Shown: positions 23,593 to 31,536, counted from the stretch's first letter. The stretch: DNA of 35,510 nt from an uncultured Oscillospiraceae bacterium (GCA_944385705.1 CALWYF010000022.1:1-35510), one strand, 5' to 3'. Translations and numbers: made by a program. Notes: generated by a model from the sequence alone, not told the origin.

Positions 23593-24765
23593 TTATACTC
23601 CGGCTACTCCGCTGTCCTTGGCAGCCTTATACACGGCGGCAGCCACTGACTCTCTGACTCTGGGGTCGAAGGCCAGGGGCAGGATATAATCGGCGGAGAG
23701 CTCCTCGTCGCTGACCAGGGAGGCTATGGCCTGGGCGGCAGCCAGCTTCATTTCCTCGTTTATATCCCTTGCCCGGGCGTCCAGAGCGCCCCGGAATATG
23801 CCGGGGAATGCCAGGACATTGTTCACCTGGTTTGGGTAATCGCTGCGGCCGGTGGACACCACGGCAGCTCCTGCTGCCTTGGCTTCGTCAGGCAAAATCT
23901 CCGGAACCGGGTTTGCACAGGCAAAGATTATGGAGTCCTTATTCATGCTTCTCACCATGTCCTGAGTGAGCAGCCCTGGGGCGGACACTCCAATGAATAC
24001 GTCGGCACCCTTTATCACATCTGCCAGGCTTCCCTGCTCTCTGCCGGGGTTGGTCATTGCGGCTATCTCCGCTTTGGCCGGGTTCAGACCTGGGCGGCCG
24101 GAGTAGATAGCTCCGCTCCTGTCGCACATAATGATGTTCCCGACTCCCGCTCCTGCCAGCAGCTTCACCACGGCAGTGCCTGCGGCCCCTGCCCCGGAAG
24201 TGACTACCTTTATCTTCTCAAGCTCTCTCCCCGTAAGACGCAGAGCATTTTTCAATGCTGCCATGACGATGACGGCGGTACCGTGCTGGTCGTCGTGGAA
24301 AATGGGAATGTCGCAGCGCTGCTTCAGTTTTTCCTCTATCTCAAAGCAGCGGGGGGCGGAGATATCCTCCAGATTAACCCCGCCGAAGGAACCGGCCAGC
24401 AGTGCCACGGTGTTTACTATATCGTCCACGTTCTTGCTGCGGATACAAAGGGGGATAGCATCCACTCCGCCAAACTCCTTGAACAGGACACACTTGCCCT
24501 CCATAACCGGCATACCCGCCTCCGGGCCGATATCTCCAAGGCCCAGCACTGCAGTGCCGTCAGTGACCACAGCCACGGTATTCCAGCGGCGGGTCAGTTC
24601 ATAGCTTTTATTTATATCCTTCTGTATCTCCAGGCAGGGCTGAGCCACTCCCGGAGTATAGGCCAGGCTCAGTGCCTCCCGGCTGTCCACCTTTACCCGG
24701 GACACTACTTCTATCTTCCCTCTCAGCTGCCGGTGCAGCTCCAGAGATTTCTGTGAATAATCCAT
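23593..24765 (-). CDS. Malic enzyme (malate to pyruvate + CO2)
   Basis: Oxidatively decarboxylates malate. The 390-residue length matches the short bacterial NAD(P)-malic enzymes. Visible: Y36 in SLAYTPGVAQPC (catalytic Tyr), K91 in GKCVLFKEFGGVDAIPLC (catalytic Lys), FHDDQHGTA at 156-164 (metal site), a dinucleotide fold GAGAAGTAVVKLL, and CANPVPEI further on. Its start lies 1 bp after the fumarase beta-subunit gene ends, so they are coupled and give a fumarate-malate-pyruvate route. NAD versus NADP preference cannot be told safely by eye. Confidence 0.95.
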   Translation of the reverse strand: MDYSQKSLELHRQLRGKIEVVSRVKVDSREALSLAYTPGVAQPCLEIQKDINKSYELTRRWNTVAVVTDGTAVLGLGDIGPEAGMPVMEGKCVLFKEFGGVDAIPLCIRSKNVDDIVNTVALLAGSFGGVNLEDISAPRCFEIEEKLKQRCDIPIFHDDQHGTAVIVMAALKNALRLTGRELEKIKVVTSGAGAAGTAVVKLLAGAGVGNIIMCDRSGAIYSGRPGLNPAKAEIAAMTNPGREQGSLADVIKGADVFIGVSAPGLLTQDMVRSMNKDSIIFACANPVPEILPDEAKAAGAAVVSTGRSDYPNQVNNVLAFPGIFRGALDARARDINEEMKLAAAQAIASLVSDEELSADYILPLAFDPRVRESVAAAVYKAAKDSGVAGV

Positions 24766-24766
24766 A

Positions 24767-25333
24767 TCAGTTTCCGCCTTTCATACTTTGAAGATAGGCC
24801 GCAGGGCCGCTCTCGTATATATTACCGCCAAGACTGTCTATAGCCACAGTGAGGGGCATGTCCTCCACTTCCAGACGCCGCACCGCTTCGCATCCCAAGT
24901 CCTCCCAGCATATCAGCTCCGCAGACTTTACGCAGGCGCTCATCAGTGCTCCCGCGCCCCCCATGGCTGCCAGATACACTGCGCCGTTCCTGACCATGGC
25001 GTCGACCACATCTTTACTGCGCATACCCTTGCCTATCATCACACTCTGGCCCAAGTCCAGAAGTCTTGGAGAGTAGGCATCCATCCGGCCGGAGGTGGTG
25101 GGCCCGGCAGAGCCTATGGCCCGTCCCGGCGGCTCAGGAGTAGGGCCCACGTAATAGACGGCACTGTCTCTTATCTCAAAGGGCAGAGGTTCTCCCCTGT
25201 CCAGACATTCCATCATCCGCTTATGGGCGGCATCTCTGGCGGTATATATCTCTCCGCTGAGATACACCATGTCCCCGGCTCTAAGCTCACTTAGCTCTTC
25301 CCTGCTCAGCGGAGTCCTAAGTCTGTATTCCAT
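24767..25333 (-). CDS. Class I fumarate hydratase, C-terminal (beta) subunit
   Basis: A 188-residue beta subunit of the oxygen-sensitive 4Fe-4S fumarase. It starts YRLRTPLSREELSELRAGD and has the family motifs GEIYTARDAAHKR, YYVGPTPEPPG, the hallmark GPTTSGRMD near 77-85, and MIGKG. It works only with the alpha subunit, encoded at 27049-27888 on the same strand but separated from it by a 1.7-kb membrane glycosyltransferase gene. L(+)-tartrate dehydratase beta is a related family; the malic enzyme next door favours fumarase. Confidence 0.92.
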   Translation of the reverse strand: MEYRLRTPLSREELSELRAGDMVYLSGEIYTARDAAHKRMMECLDRGEPLPFEIRDSAVYYVGPTPEPPGRAIGSAGPTTSGRMDAYSPRLLDLGQSVMIGKGMRSKDVVDAMVRNGAVYLAAMGGAGALMSACVKSAELICWEDLGCEAVRRLEVEDMPLTVAIDSLGGNIYESGPAAYLQSMKGGN

Positions 25334-25339
25334 CGTCTC

Positions 25340-27007
25340 TCAGTCTTTCCTTTCCAACACATAGTAGCTGCCGTACTGCTCCACGTCGTACAAATCCAAA
25401 TCAAAGCAGTCCAGCTCGCTCTCCGCCGCCACATAGGCAGCGTCCTCCTCCGGGTCTATATCTATATCCTCCATCCGTGCAAAGGTATAGCGCTCGCCAA
25501 AGGGCAGCAGTCCCTCCGGGCAGGTCTTGCCCTGGTAGTACTCCGCATCAGTCTCATGGTAGAAAAGAGTCAGTATCTCGCTGACATAGGGCGTGTTCTC
25601 CCCCTGGCTTTTGCCGGTGATATATAATCTCTCTGCATCACTGTCTTTCAGAGCGGTCACGGCAGAGCCGAAATCTTTGAAAAAATAATAGTCCATACTT
25701 CTGGCATAGCCTCCGAAATAGGTATTGCACGGCAGGGCAAAGGCCAGCAGATAGGCAGCTGCAACACCAAGATGCGCAGGAAAAGCATTGATACGGCAGA
25801 GCACCGTATATATGCCCAGAGCGGTGAAAATGATCTGGGGATAGAAAATAATATTAATACGGTTTATATTGACCCCATTGGTGCACAGGCCGCACCACAG
25901 CCCGGTGACAAAAAAGAACAGAAGCAACACGGCGCCGTGGTTGTTTTTCATTTTGCACAGCACATATACAAACCCTGCCACTGCAAAGGGCATTGAGAAA
26001 AGGTATATGCTGCCGAAAGCGGGGATGTTGTTCCAGGGCAGATCATCACCCTGGGCAAACACGGTTCTTTGCAGTGACTTGATGTTTTCCCACAGTTGGG
26101 AGAAGAAGTTTTCGGAGAAGAAAAGGATATCATTTGAGCGGACACTGCCGGAAAAATAGGGCAGAGTGAAGGGTCCTATCTCCACGGTGTCCCAGCCGAA
26201 GTAATTTATGGCCATGACCAGAATAAAGGGCCAGGCCACCGCCAGCCAGACCGCAAGGGCCAGCAGCGCTTCCCCTATGCTAAGCTGCTTTTTTGCCAGC
26301 AGATAGATGCAGGCCATCAGCAAAAACAAGGGCATGGTATATATGGACACGCCGTAGCAGTACATGCACAGGCCGAACATCACCATGCTTATGCACAGCA
26401 GCAGCTTCCTGTGCTTCGCCTCAAGGGAGCGGTTGAGAAAATAAATTCCAAACAGGAAAAAATGGGGATACAGGTTGCAGTCCAGAGCCCAGCGGCTTTG
26501 AAGGATGTGCCAGGGGGCTATAGAGCCGAAGGCAAAAACCACCAGCGCCGCCTTCTTCCCAAAGGCATCCCGGCTGAAAAGATACAGAGCGGCCAGGCCC
26601 AGCAGGCTTATTACCAGCTGGGGCAGCCGGGCGGACACCGCATTCAGGCCCATAAGCTTTATAAACGGCACCATAAGATAACTCAGAAGGGCGCTCATCT
26701 GGCCGTAGCCCCAGGCAGTGAGATGCACCGGCAGGCTCATGCCGTAGTGGTCGGTACCGTAATCCGCCAGAGCCTTGGCGTCCACCGCCGCCATTGCTCC
26801 GTCCTGGTTGAAGCCCCCGGGCACAGTGCCGAATTTATACACCCGGACCGTTATTGCCGCCAAGGCAAAAAGCAGCAGTAAAGCCTTATACAACCTGTCG
26901 TCTATAGAAAGCTCGGCACCTGTATAAGGCCGGGACAGCATTCTGGACATGGCTACCACGGTCAGAAGCAGAGCGAGGGCAAAGAAAATTTGATTTAATG
27001 AATCCAT
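25340..27007 (-). CDS. GT-C fold membrane glycosyltransferase (PMT/ArnT-like)
   Basis: A 555-residue polytopic membrane protein with about 11-12 helices and a C-terminal soluble acidic domain (about 455-555). The first outer loop has GGFNQDGAMAAVDAKALADYG, an acidic motif in the position of the catalytic Asp of PMT/ArnT family 39 enzymes, which use polyprenyl-phosphate sugars. LPQLVISLLGLAALYLFSRDAFG and APWHILQSRW are typical of the family. No Shine-Dalgarno is visible before the ATG, and the 41-bp upstream gap is very AT-rich. It lies between the two fumarase subunit genes with no obvious functional link; its target (wall polymer, lipid or protein) is unknown. Confidence 0.8.
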   Translation of the reverse strand: MDSLNQIFFALALLLTVVAMSRMLSRPYTGAELSIDDRLYKALLLLFALAAITVRVYKFGTVPGGFNQDGAMAAVDAKALADYGTDHYGMSLPVHLTAWGYGQMSALLSYLMVPFIKLMGLNAVSARLPQLVISLLGLAALYLFSRDAFGKKAALVVFAFGSIAPWHILQSRWALDCNLYPHFFLFGIYFLNRSLEAKHRKLLLCISMVMFGLCMYCYGVSIYTMPLFLLMACIYLLAKKQLSIGEALLALAVWLAVAWPFILVMAINYFGWDTVEIGPFTLPYFSGSVRSNDILFFSENFFSQLWENIKSLQRTVFAQGDDLPWNNIPAFGSIYLFSMPFAVAGFVYVLCKMKNNHGAVLLLFFFVTGLWCGLCTNGVNINRINIIFYPQIIFTALGIYTVLCRINAFPAHLGVAAAYLLAFALPCNTYFGGYARSMDYYFFKDFGSAVTALKDSDAERLYITGKSQGENTPYVSEILTLFYHETDAEYYQGKTCPEGLLPFGERYTFARMEDIDIDPEEDAAYVAAESELDCFDLDLYDVEQYGSYYVLERKD

Positions 27008-27048
27008 ATTTAAGATTATGTTAACTAATTAATAAATTATGTAAACCT

Positions 27049-27888
27049 TCACAGTTCCATACTGGCTCTTCTGGTCACATGGCAGCTTATATTCACTGCC
27101 ACCGGCAGCCCCGCCACATGGGTGGGCATGGTCTCTATGTTTACTCCCAAAGCCGTGGTCCGACCCCCAAAGCCCTGGGGACCGATACCCAAAGAATTTA
27201 TCTCCCGGAGCATATCCTCTTCCAGCCGGGCATAGAATTCATCCTGGTTGGGGCAGTCTATGGGCCGCAGGAGGGCGTGCTTTGCCAGGGAGGCAGCCTT
27301 GTCGAAGGTACCGCCTATACCTACTCCCACCACTATGGGCGGACAGGGGTTGGAACCGGCGGCCCTCACCGTGTCCAGCACGAAGCGCTTCACTCCCTCC
27401 ACGCCATCGGCGGGCTTGAGCATGGCAAGACGGCTCATGTTTTCGCTGCCGAAGCCTTTGGGTACAACCGTAAGCTCCAGCCGGTCTCCCGGAACCAGCT
27501 CCACCGTTATGGCGGCAGGGGTATTGTCCCCGGTGTTCACCCGGCGCAGAGGGTCGGCCACTACGCTCTTGCGCAGGTAGCCCTGTTGGTAGCCACGGCG
27601 CACGCCCTCGTTGACTGCGGCATTAAAATCGCCTTCAATGTGCACATCCTGGCCCAGGCGCACAAAGACGCAGGCCATGCCCGTATCCTGGCAGACGGGC
27701 AGGTCCATCTCCCCGGCGGCCTCAATGTTCCGGCACAGCACTCCGAGGCTTGCCTCCGCCACCGGCCAGGGCTCCCCTTCCCGGGCTGCATTCATGGCCC
27801 GTACTATATCCTCCGGCAGCTGCTTATTTGCCCTTATGCACAGCTCCGCCACAGCGGCGCTTATATCCTCTGCTTTAACTGTACGCAT
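27049..27888 (-). CDS. Class I fumarate hydratase, N-terminal (alpha) subunit
   Basis: A 279-residue alpha subunit holding the 4Fe-4S cluster of class I fumarase. Cysteine ligand candidates are C66 (CQDTG), C182 (NPCPPIVVG) and C269 (NISCH). KGFGSENMS and GIGPQGFGGRTTALGV are family hallmarks. The open frame extends to 27981, but a promoter (27944-27972) lies inside that stretch. The family start is like MRTVKAEDIS, so I use the ATG at 27888; an ATG at 27909 is an alternative. It is followed by the GT-C gene and then the beta subunit and malic enzyme on the same strand. Confidence 0.93.
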   Translation of the reverse strand: MRTVKAEDISAAVAELCIRANKQLPEDIVRAMNAAREGEPWPVAEASLGVLCRNIEAAGEMDLPVCQDTGMACVFVRLGQDVHIEGDFNAAVNEGVRRGYQQGYLRKSVVADPLRRVNTGDNTPAAITVELVPGDRLELTVVPKGFGSENMSRLAMLKPADGVEGVKRFVLDTVRAAGSNPCPPIVVGVGIGGTFDKAASLAKHALLRPIDCPNQDEFYARLEEDMLREINSLGIGPQGFGGRTTALGVNIETMPTHVAGLPVAVNISCHVTRRASMEL

Positions 27889-27943
27889 GTATTCAAACGG
27901 CCCCGGCATTCCGGGGCTCTCCCCTTCCGTTATAGACGGGAAT

Positions 27944-27972
27944 ATTATTCCACCCTGTTTCCCGCCTGTCAA
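27944..27972 (-). promoter_or_regulatory. promoter of the fumarase alpha gene
   Basis: Minus-strand -35 TTGACA (27967-27972) and -10 AATAAT (27944-27949), 17 bp apart; TAATAT two bases further down is an alternative -10. Transcription would start near 27937, which rules out the longest possible N-terminus of the gene. Confidence 0.6.
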
Positions 27973-28009
27973 GTACAACAAAGGCTGTGAAGCCCGGTAT
28001 ATTTAAAAA

Positions 28010-28027
28010 ATTTTACATATTTTACAT
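28010..28027. repeat. 9-bp tandem repeat ATTTTACAT x2 in the fumA-nagD divergent region
   Basis: Two exact copies (28010-28018, 28019-28027) lie between the divergent fumarase and NagD genes. They could be a regulator site or simply AT-rich promoter DNA; no clear -10/-35 pair for nagD is seen. Confidence 0.35.
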
Positions 28028-28083
28028 ATTGGTGCTTGCTAAATACGGCATCGCTGTGTTAAACTCCCCTGCGAGGTGAATGT

Positions 28084-28881
28084 ATGAATACACTTAATTT
28101 CAATGAAAAGACCGGTTTTATCTGTGATATGGACGGTGTTATATATAAAGGGAACCAGATCCTTCCGGGTGTCACCGAATTTATCCAGTGGCTCCAGGAT
28201 GAGAAAAAGGAATATCTTTTCCTCACCAACAACAGCGGCTACACTCCCAGGGAGCTGAACCAGAAGCTGGAGCGCATGGGTCTGGACGTGCCCGAGGAGC
28301 ATTTCTACACCAGCGCACTGGCTACAGCCGCCTTTCTGAAAGATCAGGCTCCGGGCTGCTCCGTTTTTGCCATAGGCGAGGCGGGACTGCTTAATGCCCT
28401 GTATGATGCCGGGATAACCATGAACGATGTGAATCCCGACTATGTGGTCGTCGGAGAAGGCCGCTCCTATTCCCTGGACTCTCTTACAAAGGCCACCAAC
28501 TTGGTCATGGGTGGAGCCAAGCTCATAGGTGCAAACTCCGATGTCTCCGGCCCCATTGAAGGCGGCATAGCCCCGGCCTGCCGGGCTCTGGTTGCCCCCA
28601 TTGAGATGGCCACCGGCATTCAGGCCTATTTCTGCGGCAAGCCCAATCCCCTGATGATGCGTACAGGTCTGCGCATGCTCCACTGCCATTCGGCGGACGC
28701 CGTAATGATAGGCGACCGGATGGACACGGATATCATCTCCGGCTTGGAGAGCGGTATGTCCACCGTTCTGGTGCTCTCCGGCTGTTCCACTATGGACACC
28801 TTGAAGACCTATGCCTACCGCCCCTCTGTGGTAGTGGACGGCGTTGGGGATATCGTATCAATGGCCAGGGCCATGAAGTGA
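28084..28881 (+). CDS. NagD-like HAD subfamily IIA phosphatase
   Basis: Cytoplasmic HAD phosphatase of 265 residues, typical for NagD/AraL-type enzymes acting on sugar or nucleotide phosphates. Motif I is D15-x-D17-G (FICDMDGVIYKG). Motif II is TNNSG near 55-59, motif III the Lys in CGKPNPLMM, and motif IV is IGDRMDTDI. The C2-type cap between motifs II and III has the expected size. The ATG follows GAGGTG. It stands alone, divergent from the fumarase gene and followed by a terminator. Exact substrate cannot be told from sequence. Confidence 0.9.
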   Translation: MNTLNFNEKTGFICDMDGVIYKGNQILPGVTEFIQWLQDEKKEYLFLTNNSGYTPRELNQKLERMGLDVPEEHFYTSALATAAFLKDQAPGCSVFAIGEAGLLNALYDAGITMNDVNPDYVVVGEGRSYSLDSLTKATNLVMGGAKLIGANSDVSGPIEGGIAPACRALVAPIEMATGIQAYFCGKPNPLMMRTGLRMLHCHSADAVMIGDRMDTDIISGLESGMSTVLVLSGCSTMDTLKTYAYRPSVVVDGVGDIVSMARAMK

Positions 28882-28918
28882 GTTTAGTTAATTGTCCTGC
28901 AAAACACTACATAGCGTC

Positions 28919-28951
28919 AAGGCCGGTGCAGAAGAATTTTGCACCGGCCTT
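28919..28951 (+). terminator. terminator hairpin after the NagD-like gene
   Basis: AAGGCCGGTGCA (28919-28930) pairs perfectly with TGCACCGGCCTT (28940-28951) around a nine-base loop. ACTGCGTTTTAC follows, a modest T-tract. A further 8-bp inverted repeat (28972-28979 with 28996-29003) sits between it and the xerD terminator. Confidence 0.75.
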
Positions 28952-29005
28952 ACTGCGTTTTACGATCTATAGCCTCAGCCGAATCACGCTTTAGAGCTGA
29001 GGCAT

Positions 29006-29038
29006 AAAAATACCGCAGCCAAAGCAATGGCTGCGGTA
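29006..29038 (-). terminator. intrinsic terminator of xerD
   Basis: A perfect 10-bp stem (TACCGCAGCC / GGCTGCGGTA, 29011-29020 and 29029-29038) is followed on the minus strand by TTTTTATG. It lies about 25 bp after the xerD stop. Confidence 0.88.
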
Positions 29039-29061
29039 AAGCTCATATTGACTTTTGCTTT

Positions 29062-29952
29062 TCAGGCTCTGGGATGGGCCTTGTTATACACGTCCTTCAG
29101 CTGCTTCTTTACCAGCTGAGAGTACATGTGAGTGGAGGAAATATCTGCATGGCCCAGCATCTCCTGAATGGCGTGGATATCCGCACCGTTTTCCAGCAGA
29201 TGGGCGGCAAAGGAGTGGCGCAGGGTGTGGGGAGTGATGTCCTTCTCTATACCCGCCTTTTTCTGATAGTATTTGACTATCTTCCAAAAGCCCTGGCGGG
29301 ACATGCGCTCGCCGCTGACATTTACAAACAGTGACTGCTCGTCCGGCGTTGAGATCATCTGAGGCCGCACAAGAGTTATATACTCGCTGAGAGCCTTCAC
29401 TGCGGCGCTGTACATGGGGATGAAACGCTCCTTGTTGCGGCTGCAGCAGCGTATTACGCCTGCACCGAGATTTACATCGGTGATGTTCAAATCTATAAGC
29501 TCACTGACTCTTATGCCCGTGGCATACAGCAGCTCCAGCATAGCCTTATCCCGGTAGCCCTTGGCATCGACACACTGAGGCTGTTCCAGCAGCAGCTCCA
29601 CTTCCTTGTTCGTGAGTATCTGTGGCAGCTTTTGTGTGCTCTTCTCCGGAACCAGACCCAAAGCCGGGTTCACCTTTATCATCTGCTTTATGCAGAAATA
29701 GGAGTAGAGGCATTTTATAGAGGCGATGCTCCTGGATACCGTGGCTACAGACTTGCCCTTGGAACGAAGCATGGCTATATAGCCGCTCAGGTCCTCCTCG
29801 TCGGCATCGATGATACCGTGCTCAGAATGGTCGTCAAGATATTCTCCCAGCTGCCTGATATCACGCAGATAGGAACTGAGGGTGTTTGCAGAGGATTTTT
29901 TATCGTCTCTCAGGTATTTCTCAAAGATATCGATACATTCCTGATTCTGCAT
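29062..29952 (-). CDS. xerD: XerD-type tyrosine recombinase
   Basis: Site-specific recombinase of 296 residues, the size of XerC/XerD proteins that resolve chromosome dimers at dif. The N-terminal SAM-like core-binding domain spans about 5-90 and the catalytic domain about 108-290. The catalytic set is R148 (ATGIRVSEL), K174, H242-x2-R245 (PHTLRHSFAAHLL), H268 (LGHADISS) and Tyr277 (HMYSQL). The usual GKG turn before the Lys reads SRN. Ribosome site AAAGGAGGG precedes the ATG. No phage or transposon genes or att sites are nearby, so this is a housekeeping Xer. Upstream on the same strand is a small membrane protein gene 31 bp away, probably co-transcribed. Confidence 0.92.
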   Translation of the reverse strand: MQNQECIDIFEKYLRDDKKSSANTLSSYLRDIRQLGEYLDDHSEHGIIDADEEDLSGYIAMLRSKGKSVATVSRSIASIKCLYSYFCIKQMIKVNPALGLVPEKSTQKLPQILTNKEVELLLEQPQCVDAKGYRDKAMLELLYATGIRVSELIDLNITDVNLGAGVIRCCSRNKERFIPMYSAAVKALSEYITLVRPQMISTPDEQSLFVNVSGERMSRQGFWKIVKYYQKKAGIEKDITPHTLRHSFAAHLLENGADIHAIQEMLGHADISSTHMYSQLVKKQLKDVYNKAHPRA

Positions 29953-29983
29953 TGCAACGCCCTCCTTTCTCCTTAAGAATTAT

Positions 29984-30499
29984 CTATCTAAAAACGATGC
30001 AGACCGTGAGTGCGGCAGCCACCGCAGTCGACAGAAGCACCATAATATTCTGCTTTCTCAAAGCCGCTTCGCCAATACCCTGGTATCCTTGCATGGCCCT
30101 GCGCAGCAGAGCCGAACTTCTCATGCCGGAAACACCCATGATAAATTGCAGCGGCACCACCAGCAGCAGCGCTGGAAGTAATCTAAGGCAGTCTCTATCC
30201 CCATCTCTCAGGCCCAGAGCCAAAAGGCAAAAGGCGCAGGCGCACACGGCACCCATCAGGGCCGTGACCGCCGGCAGACATATGCTGCCGCAGCAAGAGC
30301 CGCTGTAGGCCGCCGTGAGCAGCAGCAGCAAGGCCATGCAGGCTGCCAGCCATCTTCCTTCAGGCAGAGTCTCAAAGGATCGGGCATCCAGATAGAGCAG
30401 GGACAGCAGAGAGGAACAGATGAAGCTGAAGAACAGGAACATGGAAGAGCTGCCAAAGCTCTCCCTGCCAGGTCTGTTTCGCACTGTCAGAGCTCTCAT
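29984..30499 (-). CDS. Small polytopic membrane protein upstream of xerD (SpoIIM-like candidate)
   Basis: A 171-residue protein with about five hydrophobic segments (roughly 18-38, 50-66, 70-95, 106-125 and 150-170) and a basic N-terminus. I do not recognise it by motif. In Bacillus and many Clostridia, spoIIM, a membrane protein of the engulfment machinery with about five helices, lies near xerD. The LPALLLVVPLQFIMGVSG segment is loosely like SpoIIM, so this is a possible divergent SpoIIM, from context more than sequence. The ribosome site is weak (CCGGTG). It has its own good promoter at 30551-30579. Function otherwise unknown. Confidence 0.6.
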   Translation of the reverse strand: MRALTVRNRPGRESFGSSSMFLFFSFICSSLLSLLYLDARSFETLPEGRWLAACMALLLLLTAAYSGSCCGSICLPAVTALMGAVCACAFCLLALGLRDGDRDCLRLLPALLLVVPLQFIMGVSGMRSSALLRRAMQGYQGIGEAALRKQNIMVLLSTAVAAALTVCIVFR

Positions 30500-30523
30500 A
30501 GGCGGACACCGGCAAATAATTGT

Positions 30524-30540
30524 TCGATTGACATAATCGA
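30524..30540. promoter_or_regulatory. inverted repeat just downstream of the xerD-operon promoter (candidate operator)
   Basis: TCGATT-GACAT-AATCGA: 6-bp arms around a 5-bp centre, at about +4 to +20 of the transcript expected from the promoter at 30551-30579. A dimeric repressor could bind here. Confidence 0.4.
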
Positions 30541-30550
30541 CTGTGGTAAC

Positions 30551-30579
30551 AATATATTACAAACTCGCAAAATAATCAA
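30551..30579 (-). promoter_or_regulatory. promoter of the membrane protein-xerD operon
   Basis: Minus-strand -35 TTGATT (30574-30579) and -10 TATATT (30551-30556) with a 17-bp spacer. Start near 30544, leader about 45 bases. Confidence 0.65.
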
Positions 30580-30710
30580 GTCCTTTTTTCAAAAATAACG
30601 AAAAAATTTTTCGTTTATGTCAACTCTTGTTTCTAATATGCAGTTGAATTTTACTAATATTATATTAAATTGAGCCGATTTTGTTTGTTTTATTGCATTT
30701 ATTATGTCAA
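30580..30710. other. AT-rich intergenic island without a gene
   Basis: This stretch is far more AT-rich than its surroundings and holds no gene. It contains the inverted repeat AACGAAAAA-A-TTTTTCGTT (30597-30615) and two minus-strand copies of TTGACATAA (30615-30623, 30702-30710). A third copy lies on + at 30528-30536. Possible upstream promoter elements or a regulator-binding region; no known RNA motif recognised. Confidence 0.5.
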
Positions 30711-31127
30711 TTATTTTCTGTAACGTTTTTTATGGCTCTTGGTTTTCTTGCCTCCTGAGAGTACCGCTCCAAGCAGGCAACCGGAAAAAGTGAAGCTGAC
30801 CACGCTCAGTACCCCTGAAGATTGCAGGTCCGCGCCCTCCACAATAAAGCCTATTGTGAGAAGGGCCGTCACCAGTACGGCGGCGGTGAGCAGAGCCGGA
30901 TATATGATTCCGCCGGATTTCGCCCGGCCCAGAACAGCTCCCGCAAATACGGCCGAGAGAAAGCTGAGGGCAGAGCTCACGTAACCCATGGCCCCCTCCC
31001 CCAAGCTTATCTTGGACAAGATGAGGCTTGCTATACACAGCAGTATAAGGGCGGATATGGCCCAGGCCGCCAGGGCCGAGAGTATGGTCCTGGGTTCCCA
31101 GGCTTCCACTTTTACATTGGACAGCAA
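30711..31127 (-). CDS. TIGR04086-like (YrzE-type) four-helix membrane protein
   Basis: A 138-residue protein with four hydrophobic helices (about 15-38, 47-66, 73-95 and 103-122) and a very basic C-terminus (GGKKTKSHKKRYRK). The layout and its place right after yajC match the TIGR04086/YrzE family found beside yajC in many Firmicutes; function unknown. The apparent start is TTG at 31127-31125, preceded by GGGGGTG at 5-base spacing. Both lie in the descending arm and U-tract of the yajC terminator, so initiation may depend on whether that hairpin forms. A GTG at 31109 is an alternative start but has no ribosome site. Confidence 0.75.
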   Translation of the reverse strand: MLSNVKVEAWEPRTILSALAAWAISALILLCIASLILSKISLGEGAMGYVSSALSFLSAVFAGAVLGRAKSGGIIYPALLTAAVLVTALLTIGFIVEGADLQSSGVLSVVSFTFSGCLLGAVLSGGKKTKSHKKRYRK

Positions 31128-31183
31128 AAAAACACCCCCGTGAAATAAGATTTGTACATCCTATTTCTCAGGGGGTGTTTTTT
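31127..31183 (-). terminator. terminator after yajC that overlaps the next gene's start
   Basis: A 13-bp outer stem (AAAAAACACCCCC with GGGGGTGTTTTTT, at 31127-31139 and 31171-31183) encloses a second, imperfect 8-bp stem. On the minus strand it ends in seven T's. Those T's run straight into the TTG start codon of the downstream membrane protein gene. Confidence 0.85.
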
Positions 31184-31200
31184 ATACCCGGGTAAGCCGT

Positions 31201-31536
31201 TTATTTTTTCTTCTTGGTGCGGGCCTCGGCCTCGGCGGCCTCCATCTTGGCGGTGGTGGAAATGCCCCACTTCTTGATCTGGATACGGACTCTGTCCTCA
31301 CCGGTCTCGAAAGTGACGGTGTCCTCGGTTATCTGGACCAGCTTGCCGGTCATGCCGCCGATGGTGGTAATCTCGTCGCCCAGGCTCAGGGAGTTGCGCA
31401 TCTCCTCGGTCTTCTTTTTCTTCTTGTTCTCGGGGCGGATGATGAAGAAATAGAAAACGGCGAACATCAGCACCAGCATGAAGATCATGGAACCGCTGCC
31501 GGCAGCTGCGCTTGTGTTTGCAAGAATCAGGTTCAT
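31201..31536 (-). CDS. yajC: YajC, accessory subunit of the Sec translocon
   Basis: A 111-residue inner-membrane protein that joins SecDF to SecYEG. One membrane helix (about 16-34, MIFMLVLMFAVFYFFIIRP) ends in the family signature FFIIRPENKKKKK. It is followed by a small domain with LGDEITTIGGMTGKLVQI (about 52-69). An alanine/lysine-rich tail ends KKKK. It is 71 bp downstream of tgt, in the standard queA-tgt-yajC order, and is closed by a strong terminator. Confidence 0.96.
   Translation of the reverse strand: MNLILANTSAAAGSGSMIFMLVLMFAVFYFFIIRPENKKKKKTEEMRNSLSLGDEITTIGGMTGKLVQITEDTVTFETGEDRVRIQIKKWGISTTAKMEAAEAEARTKKKK

Noticed and set aside
29062..29952. Tyrosine recombinase as evidence for an integrated mobile element
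   Set aside because: It is XerD-sized and has housekeeping neighbours. No phage or conjugation genes, att repeats or tRNA target lie nearby.
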